Assembly (NCBI GenBank): GCA_032718475.1
Contig: JAUCBJ010008169.1
Coordinates: 1-38,939 of the forward strand
Length of the DNA: 38,939 nt
Direction of reading: 5' to 3'
Source of the DNA: Nemertoderma westbladi
Lineage: Eukaryota; Xenacoelomorpha; Nemertodermatida; Nemertodermatidae
Shown: positions 9,736 through 20,500 of the stretch, in pieces
Position numbering within the stretch: position 1 is the first letter of the stretch
How the letters are laid out: each line of letters opens with the position of its first letter
Made by a program: the position numbers and the translations under genes
Notes under the pieces: generated by a model
What the model saw: the letters and a program-made list of their open reading frames with translations, nothing else
The model's database searches: none
What the model was told of the DNA's origin: nothing

Positions 9736-11481
9736 ATGTCTGATATTGCCAGCATATCAATTCCGCTTCATCAGAGAGATACTCCCCTAACAAAAAGTAT
9801 TATTAAGACGGAAAGAAAAACACAATTACAGCATGGTGCATTGGGTGACTTCATAAAATTCGCCAATGAGGTGTACAAAAACGATATTGCTTACATAAAC
9901 AATGGAACCAATGAGGAGGCGACCTTTGGAATGATTTTTGAAGAAGCAAACAAATTTGCAAATGGTTTACGGCAGATGGGTTTGCATGATGGCGACAGGT
10001 TGGCTATATTGTCTGAGTCATCAATTCGATGGGTCACTACATTTTGGGGGGCAATTCTCGCTGGTTTGACAGTGGTTCCTATATTTGCCAATTATACTCC
10101 TGCTGAGTGGGCATCAGTTTTAGAGAAAGTTGGTGTTAAGGTGTTGGTATCATCTCCAGGATGGAACAAGCGTGATTATTACCATATCTTCAAAACGATG
10201 TTATGCCCAGAAGTAACAGGGGAGGGGAAGTTAAATTGTAAAAAACTGCCAAAGCTTAAACATGTTGTGTTTCTGGATGATAAAAAGCGAATGGGAACAT
10301 TAAATTGGGATGAAGTTTGCCTGCTTGGTAGTAATGGAGATGTACCAACAGAAATCCAAGTGAACATTGATAATCCTGGGGTAATATTGTTTACAAGTGG
10401 AACCACTGGGGTTCCTAAAGCTGTCCCAATTTCACACTTTGCTCTCCGAAACATGAATAATGTTCCACTCAAGAAACCAGAACCTAATAACAATAGTAAG
10501 AGGAGGCAGGTTGTCCGTATTATTGAGCCTCCCATGGGTGGCATTGGAAATTTAGCAGTAGGGATAATACTTCCAGCAGTATTGGGAGATAAGGTTATCA
10601 TCCCTGCTCCCTTTCCCGATGCCATAAAGATTTGTGAATCCATTCAAAAATACAAAGTCAATGTGTTGAGCAGTGGCACTATGTCTATATTGAGCATGCT
10701 AGAATATAAAGATAAATACGATTTCTCATCTGTGAGACTTGTGAATGCTTCAGGTATGGTGATCCCTCGTGTGCTCTTGGCAGATATGGAAGAAGAATTT
10801 AAACACATTAAGTCCAGATTAATTTATGGAAGTACAGAATGTCCAGCCATGGCCTTGGGTAGTTTAAATGACATAAAAGAAATGCGAATCTCCAATACGG
10901 GTATCCCTGCTGAGGGTGTGGAAATCAAAATTACTGATGATGACAATGAAATTGTTGACATAAATCAGACTGGTGACATTTTTGTTAAAAATGAGCTCAC
11001 AATGAAAGGTTATATGAATAATACTGAGGCCACTAATGAGGTCATCACTGACGATGGATGGTATCGAACTGGTGATTTGGGCTTTTTGGATAAAAATGGC
11101 TACCTCACTGTGGTTGGTCGTGACAAAGACGTTATAAAAAGGTCAGAGTTTATGGTGAAAATATATCCAAGTGAAATAGAAGATGTTATTGACACACATC
11201 CTAAAGTCTCTGACAGTAAAGTGTTCAGTATCTATGATGAAGTTAATTTCACTCAGATGGTCGGTGCTGCTATCATTCTGCATATTGGTCAACTTGGCAA
11301 ACCAGTACACAGCTCTAGTGCAGAGATTAAACATTTTCTTTCCAAGATAATTGCTGATTATAAGATTCCTGATCACATCATCTTTGTCAACAGGTTTCCC
11401 AGGTCGGGTAATTGTAAAGTTAAAGTAAATAAACTTCGGGAAATGTTAGCTGCAAAAATAATCCGGCACACAAATAATTGA
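9736..11481 (+). CDS. AMP-binding enzyme, acyl-CoA synthetase-like (copy 1)
   Basis: This intact 581-codon single-exon gene encodes a member of the ANL adenylate-forming superfamily. Such enzymes activate a carboxylate with ATP to an acyl-adenylate and usually transfer it to CoA. Visible core motifs are FTSGTTGVPK at 219-228 (A3, phosphate loop), YGSTE at 364-368 (A5), YRTGDLG at 443-449 (A7, with the ribose-binding Asp447), GRDKD at 461-465 (A8 hinge) and Lys561 in PRSGNCKVKV (A10 catalytic-lysine region). The length fits medium-chain or ACSF2-type acyl-CoA synthetases, but the substrate cannot be read from sequence. There is no signal peptide, no membrane segment and no SKL-type peroxisomal tail (it ends RHTNN). 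Oddly, the Gly-Gly after the hinge is replaced by SEFMVK (470-475), and the Gly before Lys561 is Cys. The start is chosen at the first long-frame ATG and is shared with copy 2. A luciferase-like or other ligase role is possible. Confidence 0.93.
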   Translation: MSDIASISIPLHQRDTPLTKSIIKTERKTQLQHGALGDFIKFANEVYKNDIAYINNGTNEEATFGMIFEEANKFANGLRQMGLHDGDRLAILSESSIRWVTTFWGAILAGLTVVPIFANYTPAEWASVLEKVGVKVLVSSPGWNKRDYYHIFKTMLCPEVTGEGKLNCKKLPKLKHVVFLDDKKRMGTLNWDEVCLLGSNGDVPTEIQVNIDNPGVILFTSGTTGVPKAVPISHFALRNMNNVPLKKPEPNNNSKRRQVVRIIEPPMGGIGNLAVGIILPAVLGDKVIIPAPFPDAIKICESIQKYKVNVLSSGTMSILSMLEYKDKYDFSSVRLVNASGMVIPRVLLADMEEEFKHIKSRLIYGSTECPAMALGSLNDIKEMRISNTGIPAEGVEIKITDDDNEIVDINQTGDIFVKNELTMKGYMNNTEATNEVITDDGWYRTGDLGFLDKNGYLTVVGRDKDVIKRSEFMVKIYPSEIEDVIDTHPKVSDSKVFSIYDEVNFTQMVGAAIILHIGQLGKPVHSSSAEIKHFLSKIIADYKIPDHIIFVNRFPRSGNCKVKVNKLREMLAAKIIRHTNN

Positions 11482-11686
11482 CTAGACTGTAATTGGATAA
11501 TTTCTTTTGGATACGTCATTGGATCATATTAATAATTCCATACTAAAACAATTATTATTTCAACATTTTTTTGGTGAAAGTAGAAACACTGGCTGTCCCT
11601 GTCATGTGATGTTGTTTATGTGGTGATGGAATGATATTGAGGTAATATAGTCTACTTATTGTGTGATAGGGAATGGAATATATGGA

Positions 11687-11692
11687 AATAAA
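11687..11692 (+). terminator. Candidate polyadenylation signal AATAAA
   Basis: AATAAA lies 206 bp after the stop codon, inside the part of the 3' flank that is still similar to the flank of copy 2. The corresponding position in copy 2 (near 31781) reads AATAAT. It is a reasonable poly(A) signal for gene 1, but this hexamer is common in AT-rich DNA. Confidence 0.35.
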
Positions 11693-11709
11693 GGCCTGAA
11701 GGAAATTAA

Positions 11710-13655
11710 TAGGTTTACTATTAACAACAGGGGTCTGGTCATGGTAGTTCTATTATTGTTTTTAAATGTACTTGTGGATTTTGAAATCTGATGCCTGATG
11801 ATAATATATATTGTTATACTACTATAAAATCGGTCCTACTAAATCTGAATCCATTCCAAAATTCTAAAGAAACCAAAAAACCCAAATTAATCGGATAGTA
11901 CTGTACTCGAATCTGGACTGAATTGAACCGAATGTCCGAACTGGATCGAGAGAGTGACGAACTGGTCCGAACTGGGCCGCCAAATGAAAGATAATGTAAA
12001 AACAACCAGCTAGGCAGACAAGTGAAAATAAATATTGAAATTAATATGTATGGTCATTTCATACATTGTAAATTAAGTAGCATACGGTATAAGAGGCCAC
12101 TAAATTAAGATTACTTCTTCTAACATTGATGTTGCACTGCTTTTACCAGTACCGGTACCAGTCCCACATCTGCATGTCTGTAGATTGCAGTATCTATTGC
12201 ACCAGTTAACCAGTTGTTCAGAAGTTGTGTGAATGATAGGAGTGCAAGAATGCGAGATAGTTTATTGAGGTGAAGCAAAATGAGCTAAAATCGCATTCTG
12301 CTATACCTCAATGTTATTATAATATATATGGCAGTATGGTATGCAGGCCAGGGCCAGAAGGCAGGCAGGAGCAGCAGAGCAGGTAGGTACGTCTACTACC
12401 TACTTAGGTCTGTAGGCATTCATTAAGTTACATTCTGACTTTTCTGCATTGGTTGCATAGTCTATAGGTACCATACACAGCACAAGGACGGGCAGGCAGG
12501 TAAGGCATAAGAAGGCCAGGCCTGAGGTTGCCTGAGGCTGAGCCAGAATCGCTGGATGAGTTTTCTGCAGTGAATGGCAATAATGTCATAGGCCTAATGG
12601 GATGCCTAAGTTATAACTTGCTGACTTGTACAGTCTCAGCAGTCCTGGACTGTCCAAGTGGGATAGACTGGAGCAACTATCGGGAAATACTGTTGGTCAC
12701 TATCCAACAACGAATTTAGAACATGATGCATTTGGGAATGTGAATGTGAGTTGCCATGATAAATGGCAATGGAAGTATGCTGGAACCAGCACCCATTCAT
12801 ATATCATATATCGAATGACCCCAGACAACCAGCAAAAGATGGTCCTGTGATGCAAACACATTATCTTACCGAGCGTAATGGGAATTGTTGCTATAACAAA
12901 CAAAATGGCAACAAATGGCTGCGTGAGAATATTATCCCGGAGAACGAATGTGTTGTTGTCAGTGCACTCACAGTTTACTGACATTATAACAACGTAAAGC
13001 TATTCTAGAATTGTTTCGCAATTAACTGTAAAGTTTGGAACATTTACATTTACTGGAGAGGAGAATATCGAAGTGGAACATTCATCTAGTTTGCGTGATT
13101 CGGAACCGTCGGTCACATGGTCTACAGCTACGGTAATTCAATATAGGTTTGCGGATAATACTGAGGCGGATCCCGATTCTCTCAAACTTAATAATATAGA
13201 AGTCGATATAATATAGAACAACGTCGTCGATAATGGCGCAGTTAGTAGAGATTCGCGAGTTGAAATTAGGAGGTTGTTGTGTGGGCTGCCCTACATGTGC
13301 CGCATTCTAATTTTGCGAGCACTTGGTTGCATGTGCAATTATGATCAGATTGTATTGTTAAATTTACAAAGACATTAAATTGTCCTGTAAAGGTGTGAAA
13401 CTTGTAAAGGATATAATCGTTGGCAAAAAAAAAGGATGAAGAAGGTTGACGGATGCAGCCAAGTTGAAGAAACCGATGGATAAGGTGTGTGAGGAGTTGG
13501 TGGGCGTGGCCAAGTTGGATGGTGTGACTAGGGTGACTAAGTATAACCCTAGAAAGCACAATGCGCCAGATTACTTTTATTAGTAAAGACGTGGTTTAAC
13601 TTGTACTTGTTAATATATTTTGTCATTATTGTCATTATATACTTTATTTTATTTA
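11710..13655. other. Intergenic region with no recognisable gene
   Basis: Similarity to the downstream flank of copy 2 fades at about 11710. After that the sequence has short ORFs only. The plus-strand frame 12998-13216 is open for 72 codons without an ATG and reads GEENIEVEHSSSLRDSEPSV in its middle. I do not recognise it, and it may be an exon fragment or chance. The part at 12340-12520 is rich in GGCAGG/GCAGG words. No RNA gene or complete coding gene can be supported. Confidence 0.4.
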
Positions 13656-13661
13656 TAGTTT

Positions 13662-13850
13662 GGGGGGGGGGGGGGGGGGGTTTGCTGGGATGAACTAATA
13701 ACTAAGATAATAATAATAATAATAAATAATAATAATAATAATAATTATAATTGGTATAATAATAATGTTAATTGTTGTAATAATAATTGGTATAATAATT
13801 ATAACTATTATTATAATTATTATTATTATTATAATTATTGATGTAATATA
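13662..13850. repeat. Poly-G run followed by TAA/TTA microsatellite
   Basis: A 19-base G run (13662-13680) is followed after 30 bp by about 150 bp of AT-only trinucleotide-like repeats, first AATAAT then TTATTA. Because the second half is complementary to the first, the tract can fold back on itself. It lies about 180 bp outside the left arm of the large inverted repeat. Confidence 0.85.
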
Positions 13851-14229
13851 TCTTCGGGTAGCATGTATCGAAAGCAAGGCCTTTATTATTTTATAGATTA
13901 TAATAATTGTTATTCTTGAACAACAAGTATCCAACAACACTAAAATATTGCAGATATATACATTCCTATTGTAGCACTATATCGCTCTATTGTTTTATTA
14001 AAGAATTGAGCAACAAAAAGTACCAATTTAAAGTAGCTGGTGGACATAGCATTGAGGATGTCGATCATTTGCCATTCGTCATCTACCGAGACGCTCTTCT
14101 TTAGTTTAATTGCTCGAATTAATGCGATTCCTTCATCTTGGAGATTAATAACCTTAGTGACATCCATTTATATCAATAACATAGTTCCGCAATAGTCAGA
14201 CAGAATAAGTCAGCAGTACAGCAGTATTG

Positions 14230-15077
14230 GTTAGTACACAGTGGTAGTACAGACGAAACCATAGAGTTAAATTTGAGTGATAATACATCCACATTTATAG
14301 CTGGTAATGGTTGTCTACAAATAGCTAGAGATGATTCTAAAGTTAGTATTATTCTTTTTGACAGACTATATTTCACGGCAGTTTATTACCACATCTTCTC
14401 CTTGGATGGACAGTATATGGGAGCGCCTTATAGGGTTGATGAAGACATTATTGGAGAAGGTATTGGAAGTGCATTTGTGCCTTTGGAAGAGGTACACACC
14501 TTTGTTGTAGAACCGAAACGGTGATGAATGACAGACCATTAACTTACATGCATGGTAACAATGACGACCCCCATCCATTGACTCCGTCTATGTTGGATTT
14601 AAGCAACCACATTTATACCGTGTATAAACCAGTTATTGACGATTGTGATATATTTAATGACCCCTTTTATGGTCTCCCGACTCGAGAAGATCTCATGGTT
14701 CGACATAATCGCATTTATAAGTTGCTTAGCGATTACTGGAGTCAGTGGTCCCATTACTACTTGACCATGTTAAGTGAATATCATAGGTGGAACATTACAG
14801 AACCTAAAGAAGTAGTACATATGGTGGATATCCTACTTATAGGGGATTCTAATGTACCCAGAGTACAGTTCCGTGTGGGTAAGTTTATCCAGGAAAGGAT
14901 GGATGGATGAGGTCCGCAACTCTTCAAACTCCCAATGGCCAGATTCAAAGACCTGTTAGGAAACTGGATCCCTTGGAGTTTTGTGTTGTTGAAGAAACTT
15001 CGAATGAGCTATTATCGTTGAAGGTTGACAAGAGTAATGTAATAAAGTACTGTTCAACCAGTAGTGATAAAAGATAA
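14230..15077 (+). pseudogene. BEL/Pao retrotransposon integrase C-terminal remnant (left)
   Basis: Three frames in order carry the C-terminal half of a BEL/Pao integrase. First comes SDNTSTFIAG (from 14276), matching the second catalytic Asp region. Next is the frame from 14521 with NDRPLTYMHGNNDDPHPLTP, then SDYWSQWSHYYLTMLSEYHR and DILLIGDSNVPR. After another shift at about 14905 comes RSATLQTPNGQIQRPVRKLD, the typical end of the domain. A one-base loss near 14512 and a one-base gain near 14905 break the frame, and both breaks are also present in the right arm. Only the 3' end of the element is present; gag, protease, RT and the 5' LTR are missing. It is non-functional. Confidence 0.85.
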
Positions 15078-15332
15078 AATTCTCAAAAAAATAGCACTCA
15101 GCAAAACTGAAAATGAGAGTGAATGAAGTTAAAATATTATGTCAAGTTCATATTTACTGTTGTTATGCAACAGTAAACAGCTGTTATGCAACAGTTACAC
15201 TATGTTATGCATAGTGTAAATAAATAAAGTTTATATAATTGTACTGTGTTGTGCAGTAAGTATATATATTTTATCTGTGTTTGGTGTCATATATATATAT
15301 TTATAGTATAGTTTTCTTTTTGTGCGGGAGAA

Positions 15333-15747
15333 TGTCGCAATTATTCAGTAGAATTCACCTATCATTATGACTTACAGTATTTTCCTGTAACAGCGTCTTG
15401 TCAACTTCCAAATAGTTCCACCTTGGTGTATTTGTTGCATTGAATTAATTTTTGAAATTTATTATTTTTGAAAAATTTTGAAATTTTTTTATATTTTATT
15501 TAAACTAGTTCAGAGGTGGAAAGTACAAATTGAATCACATTTCTACTTGAATCAGGAAAATTCAAATTATTAAAATTCATTAATACTTCTTTATTACCAC
15601 ATCCCATCACTTCAAGGTAATCTAAACTATTAATAAATTAATAATAATAACATTATCATTAATTACGAAATTCCAACAACGAGACTATCTGCACTGAAGC
15701 TAGTAAATGCAATCCAAGAATAAATACATGAAAATGTTTAAACTACA
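15333..15747 (+). mobile_element. Probable BEL/Pao 3' LTR (left)
   Basis: A purine tract GCGGGAGAA ends at 15332, directly followed by TGTCGCAATTATTCAG. A matching end ...AACTACA is reached at 15747, giving a 415-bp TGT...ACA unit. The mirrored segment in the right arm has exactly the same length. It lies 256 bp after the last integrase codon, as expected for a 3' LTR. No second LTR copy is seen upstream, so the left end is inferred from the purine tract and TG start, and the right end is less sure. Confidence 0.55.
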
Positions 15748-15770
15748 ATAATATATGTATGTATATATAT

Positions 15771-16896
15771 GTCTATTCCTCGCAGCTTTTAGGCCACTGG
15801 TCCCACTGAGAAAGATATGCGGTATGTATAAGAAATAGTTATACATGTATATAGTTGACAAAGTTTAGCGTCATCTAGCGGGTAACTATGAAATTTTCTA
15901 TGTTATATACATATATATATATATTTTGAATGCGCAATTAGGCCATTATTAAATAATTGAATAGGGTGCCTATATTACATAGGATGCTTAATAGATTTAT
16001 TAATGAGGTATTTTGTTTGAATGAAGTTCGTAACCATTGTGTGTTGGTCGTGTTTGTTTGTTTGGGTGGGGTTGGGAGGGGGGTGGGGGTGTATACATGT
16101 AAAAGAATGAGCCGCCAAGGTGTGCTGAGAGATAAGACGAATGGAGGTGTCGACTAGGGCAGGGATGAATTTATTTAACCACTGGTGTTAATCTAAAAAC
16201 ATTTCATTTTGCAATATAGGATATAATTTTTGTAAAATTTTGAAATATTACCGCCCCCTTTAATATTTCTAAATGTTCTAAAAATTATAGCACTACAGTA
16301 GTGATGCAACGGGAATCTGGCTTCTAATTGGGGGGGGGGGGGGGGGGGGGATTAAAAATGGTTGAATAATAGTGCAGTTTTCAAACCGTGATAGTTAGTT
16401 GCTGCCGCACTGGTAACAACCATTGTTGATTCCGGCGGTTGTTGCGGCTGCACTTTTATCGATAACTTTTTACTTTATTTACTTTCATATAGTGTCATAG
16501 TAAAATTGTTGTAGGTAATTTTTTGAATCCGTCATAGAATGCGTCAATTAAATAAGCTTCAAATTGAGATTTAAAATTTATATTACAATTCAATTTAGGT
16601 CTACACAACTGCTGAGTGAGTTCAAATATAGGCACACAAAGCATTGGAAAATTTGACTTCTACACCTCAAATATATATCTGTTGCAAATAGGCCACGACA
16701 AATTTTGTAACTGAAAATAATCCAGTTAGTTGACCAATAACCTTTGTATTTGATTTAAACTAAATTTGTACTAATCATATTATAAAATTTTAACAGAATG
16801 CGTACTTAGATTAATGATATTTTAAAATTGTTGTTTGATTTTGTTCAGAAATTGAAAAGATAATAAAGTCATAGGGGATTAAACTATACGCGCATT
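15771..16896. other. Intergenic sequence with poly-G run
   Basis: No gene is seen. A 21-base poly-G run lies at 16330-16350. Around 16645-16690 the phrase CTTCTACACCTCAAATATAT...AATAGGCCAC resembles the 3' tail of the SINE at 25940-26161 and may be a decayed relative in the same (minus) orientation. The short ORF at 15957-16157 is not convincing. Confidence 0.35.
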
Positions 16897-17382
16897 TGTG
16901 GTGATCAGCAGCAAGGACATACAAAATATGAAACACAACAATATCAAATTACAAAAAACGTTATAAATAATATAACGCCATCTAGGGAAGTTTACAGGAA
17001 ACAACAAAATTGCGCTAGAATAATCCTGACCGCTGATTGGAGGATAACAAAGAGGGATAGATAGGTAGGATAATACCGGTAAGTAAGTAATATATCAAGA
17101 TATGGTCAGTACAATACAGTACCTACAGTAGTAGTTTAGATTCGTGTTTCTTTTTGGATGTCTGACATCTGATTGTCTGACGTATGTACCGATGTATTTT
17201 GATTTATCTGTTTTGATTAGATTTATCTGCAGTATTATGTTCTGATGTTATGAACTAACAAACTAATCGTTTTAGCCAGCCTGCCAGTTAACGGCAGATT
17301 TTCTTCAGGGAAACCAGAAAAACTAAGTGGTAGATTGCCACGGAACCCGGGTTCGACCTTATCCTGTTATCCAGCTTTCACA
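16897..17382 (+). repeat. 5' LTR of the Gypsy element
   Basis: It begins TGTGGTGATCAGCAG and ends CAGCTTTCACA, so the ends are TGTG/CACA. A TATAAATA box is at 16962-16969 and would drive element transcription. It is matched base for base by 23304-23789 except at one position that I could find. A GGGTTCGACC phrase near the end resembles a tRNA B-box-type word but may be chance. Confidence 0.95.
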
Positions 17383-17384
17383 TT

Positions 17385-17402
17385 TGGGGGCTCGTCCGGG
17401 AG
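17385..17402 (+). other. Primer-binding site, tRNA-Pro type
   Basis: TGGGGGCTCGTCCGGGAG starts two bases after the LTR end. The first 17 bases equal the well-known tRNA-Pro primer site of murine gammaretroviruses, so the 3' end of a proline tRNA is the likely primer for minus-strand DNA synthesis. Confidence 0.88.
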
Positions 17403-17560
17403 GATTTTTTTTCTTCCTGGTTACTGCTGCTGGTTATAGACTTGTTACTTGTACCGTCAGACCGTTGGGCGTAGAAATCGATTGTTGGGTATCGGTAAAC
17501 TGGCTGACTTTGGACTTGTACTGGTAATATCAAGCATTCAGACAGTCAGCGAGTCAGGGT

Positions 17561-20500
17561 ATGACAGACGTTTTTGGATTCGAGAACGATAGCGATAGTA
17601 CCGGTAGTAGATGCGGAGAGTCTGACCAAACGCAAATAGCCGTTGGTCCGAGAGAAGAATCAAGTTGGACGGACATAAACTTAAATAGTCCGGCGGTTGT
17701 CGTTCCTGGTTCCGGTTGCGACCGTCCTAGATATTCTGAAACGCAGTCTCATGGTAGGAATCGGTTTCCTGCAGTACCGGTACCAGGAGAAGGGGACCGT
17801 TACATACATCCTAATAGAGAGCAACAAGGTACCGATACCTGTATACAGCTTGAATGCGACGCACCGTTAATGGCGGATATCAGGAAGGAACCGGAAATAT
17901 TCGACGGGCGTGGAGATGTTGATTCCTGGGTTAGTGCATTACAGCGATTGGGACGTCTTCGAAGATGGAATTACGTGATGATGGGAAGGGTTGCTTCCGT
18001 TTATGTGTCAGGTACCGCGGCTCGCGTAATAGAAGAATTACCTACTGAACAACAAGTCGATTTTGATAGCGTAGTAGCCGCTCTGCGAGCTAGATTTAGG
18101 CCTTTACCCCCCGATGTTATATGTAGTAAGCTGTTAGATTGTAGGCTTGGAATAAATGAAACTATAGAGGAGTATGTAGATAAACTCCAGAAATGGGGAC
18201 AGCAAGCCTGGGTAGATATGAATGGTGCGCAACGAGATCGGTTATTACTTACAGTTTTTTACAGAGGCATACCCTCTGATTTGGCTTTTAGGATTAGAAA
18301 CAGCCATCCGCAAACGTTTGACGAGGCTGTACGTATGGCTCGTAATGAAGAAATTTATTTAGCGGAGGCGAACCATTTAAATTACGGGGATCAAGCTGGG
18401 CGTATTGATCGAAATACCGGTATTGATTCTAATAGGCCAAAGCATACCTTTTTGCAGGAAAGTGGTGTACATGGATATGTAAACAATACGGCGAGTTTTA
18501 ATAGAAATTCTACTGTACCGAGTAGACCGGTTACCGTTGATCCAAAAATAAATAAATTAGAAAGTGAGATACAAGAATTAAGGAAACAAATTTCCGGTAT
18601 GCAGTGCCAGCCAGCTCCTGTACGTCCGTTTACTGTATGGAATAAGAGTAGAACAGATTCTGGTCCAAACCATTCTGAAAGGAGTAGTGATACATTAGCC
18701 TACAGTAGTGGTAGACCTGTAGATAGCCCTTATTTTACTGAGCCAAGTAGGTCAATTATTCAAAGTGAACATTTTCAGGGAAGTAATAATATGACACCCC
18801 GTAGGAATGTAACATGTTTTAACTGCAATGAATTTGGCCATTACAGTACCCAATGTCCCCAGCCGTTTGCTTCCCGTAATGTTCAGCCACGGAGAGATAT
18901 TGTTTGTTTTAATTGTAACGAGTCTGGACATTACAGTACCCATTGCCCAAGATCTCAAACATCCCGATTTAATAGAGCGAGTGACGATGTGAGACGTACT
19001 TATCCATACAGACCGAGACCATCCCCACTTAGTACTGCTAGCAATATGTGTCAGCCATCCCAATATGTGCCACACCCTACTCCACCGCCCAGTAGGTTTA
19101 GTACGGATGCTGGTACACCGGCTTCGAGTTTTGAAAATAATCACATACGGTATACAACGCATACGAATCGCGATTGGTACATACCTGTACATATAGGACG
19201 TACAAAGATGGTTGGTTTGGTAGATAGCGGTTCAGATTTTACTATAATGGATATACGTAAATTACCAAAGGATTGTGAACTGGGAGCCAGTAGTATACCA
19301 TCTATTAAGGGTGTAGGAGGGTTAATGCCAGTATTAGGTGAAGTGCATCTACCGATTGTTATTACGTCAGACTTTAAAGTAGACATATTAGTGTATATTG
19401 GCGACTTACAGAAAATTGATGGTTCTGAAATTATTTTTGGTAAAGATTTTATCTACCAAGCCTGTACCTCGTTTGATTTAGTAAAGCAATGTATGATTTT
19501 ACGGAATAACGAGTGTGTTTATTTTTGTAGTCCACCGACTCAGGTTATATCTAACTCAACCACAGAACACTATACTCGCCGTATAATTATGTCAGAAAAG
19601 AGGGTTACTATACCACCAGATTCACAGGCATATATTACAGGTTGTTTGAAGGGAAAGGGAAGTAATTGTAGCTTCCCAGCAGGACCAGTTTATATTGAAC
19701 CTCTGTATCAGTCGAATACTCAAACCCTACTAGCACGTTGTATAATAGATCCAATTGATAGAGAACGTGTTACATTACAAGTTTTAAACCCAAACAATTC
19801 ACCAGTTACTGTTTTTAAGAACCAGAAGGTAGCATCATACTGTGACGTCACTAATTATACCTTGCGTACTTTAGAAAGTAGGGCTATCGGTACAGATAGT
19901 GTAGTTAATGATGTCAATGGTAAACAGATATTTTTACGTGAAGAATTAAAATTAGACCATTTAGACTCTGACAAACAAACTGATGTATTGGACATTGTTG
20001 GACAGAATCCCCATTCATTTTCTTACAATGATTATGACATAGGACGGACTACACTGTTACAACATTCTATACCTTTGAAACCTGATGCTAAACCGATACA
20101 TGTAAAGCCTTATCCAATACCCGTAGCCATACGTCCAGAACTGAGAGAACGGTTAAGTAATTTACAACGTGTAGGAGTTATACAGCCGAGTACCAGTGAA
20201 TGGTCTTCTCCTCTTATTATTGTTAAGGCACCTAATAAGCCATGGCGCTTAGCTATAGACTATAGGGGACTTAATTCAGTAGCGGTTCCTCAATTTTGGC
20301 CATTACCTAATATTGATTACATGTTAGCAGAAGTTGGTGCTGCCAGACCAGAATATTTCAGTGCTTTGGATTTTAAATCCATGTTTTGGCAAGTAGAGAT
20401 TAATCCGGAGGATTATGCGAAGACCACCTTTCATACTCAGTGGGGAAACTTTGAGTTTCGTAGAATGCCGTTTGGGCTTCAGTCATCACCCAGTACGTGT

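Larger units (their letters stand above)
14032..15770 (+). repeat. Left arm of a large inverted repeat (partner 27024-28720)
   Basis: This 1.74-kb segment is the reverse complement of 27024-28720 with only scattered differences. It contains a short antisense ORF, the integrase end of a BEL/Pao polyprotein, a polypurine tract and a probable 3' LTR. The outer edge is sharp: similarity stops at AGTAGCTGG (14032-14040), matching CCAGCTACT at 28712-28720. The inner edge is in AT-rich sequence near 15770. The spacer between arms is about 11.25 kb and contains the Gypsy element. The left arm is about 40 bp longer because of a palindrome-rich insertion at 15160-15210. Confidence 0.92.

Noticed and set aside
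10179-10643. 154-codon minus-strand ORF inside AMP-binding gene 1 (and its twin at 30229-30693)
   Set aside because: It is antisense to highly conserved catalytic motifs and is conserved only because the sense gene is.
13940-14376. Antisense ORFs over the BEL/Pao integrase as genes
   Set aside because: The segment from 14173 is antisense to recognisable integrase motifs; only the part 13940-14167 lies outside and was reported separately.
15957-16157. 66-codon plus-strand ORF
   Set aside because: It has a low-complexity Gly/Val-rich middle and no recognisable motif.
17327-17527. Short ORF across the 5' LTR end and leader
   Set aside because: It overlaps the primer-binding site and leader and is not coding-like.
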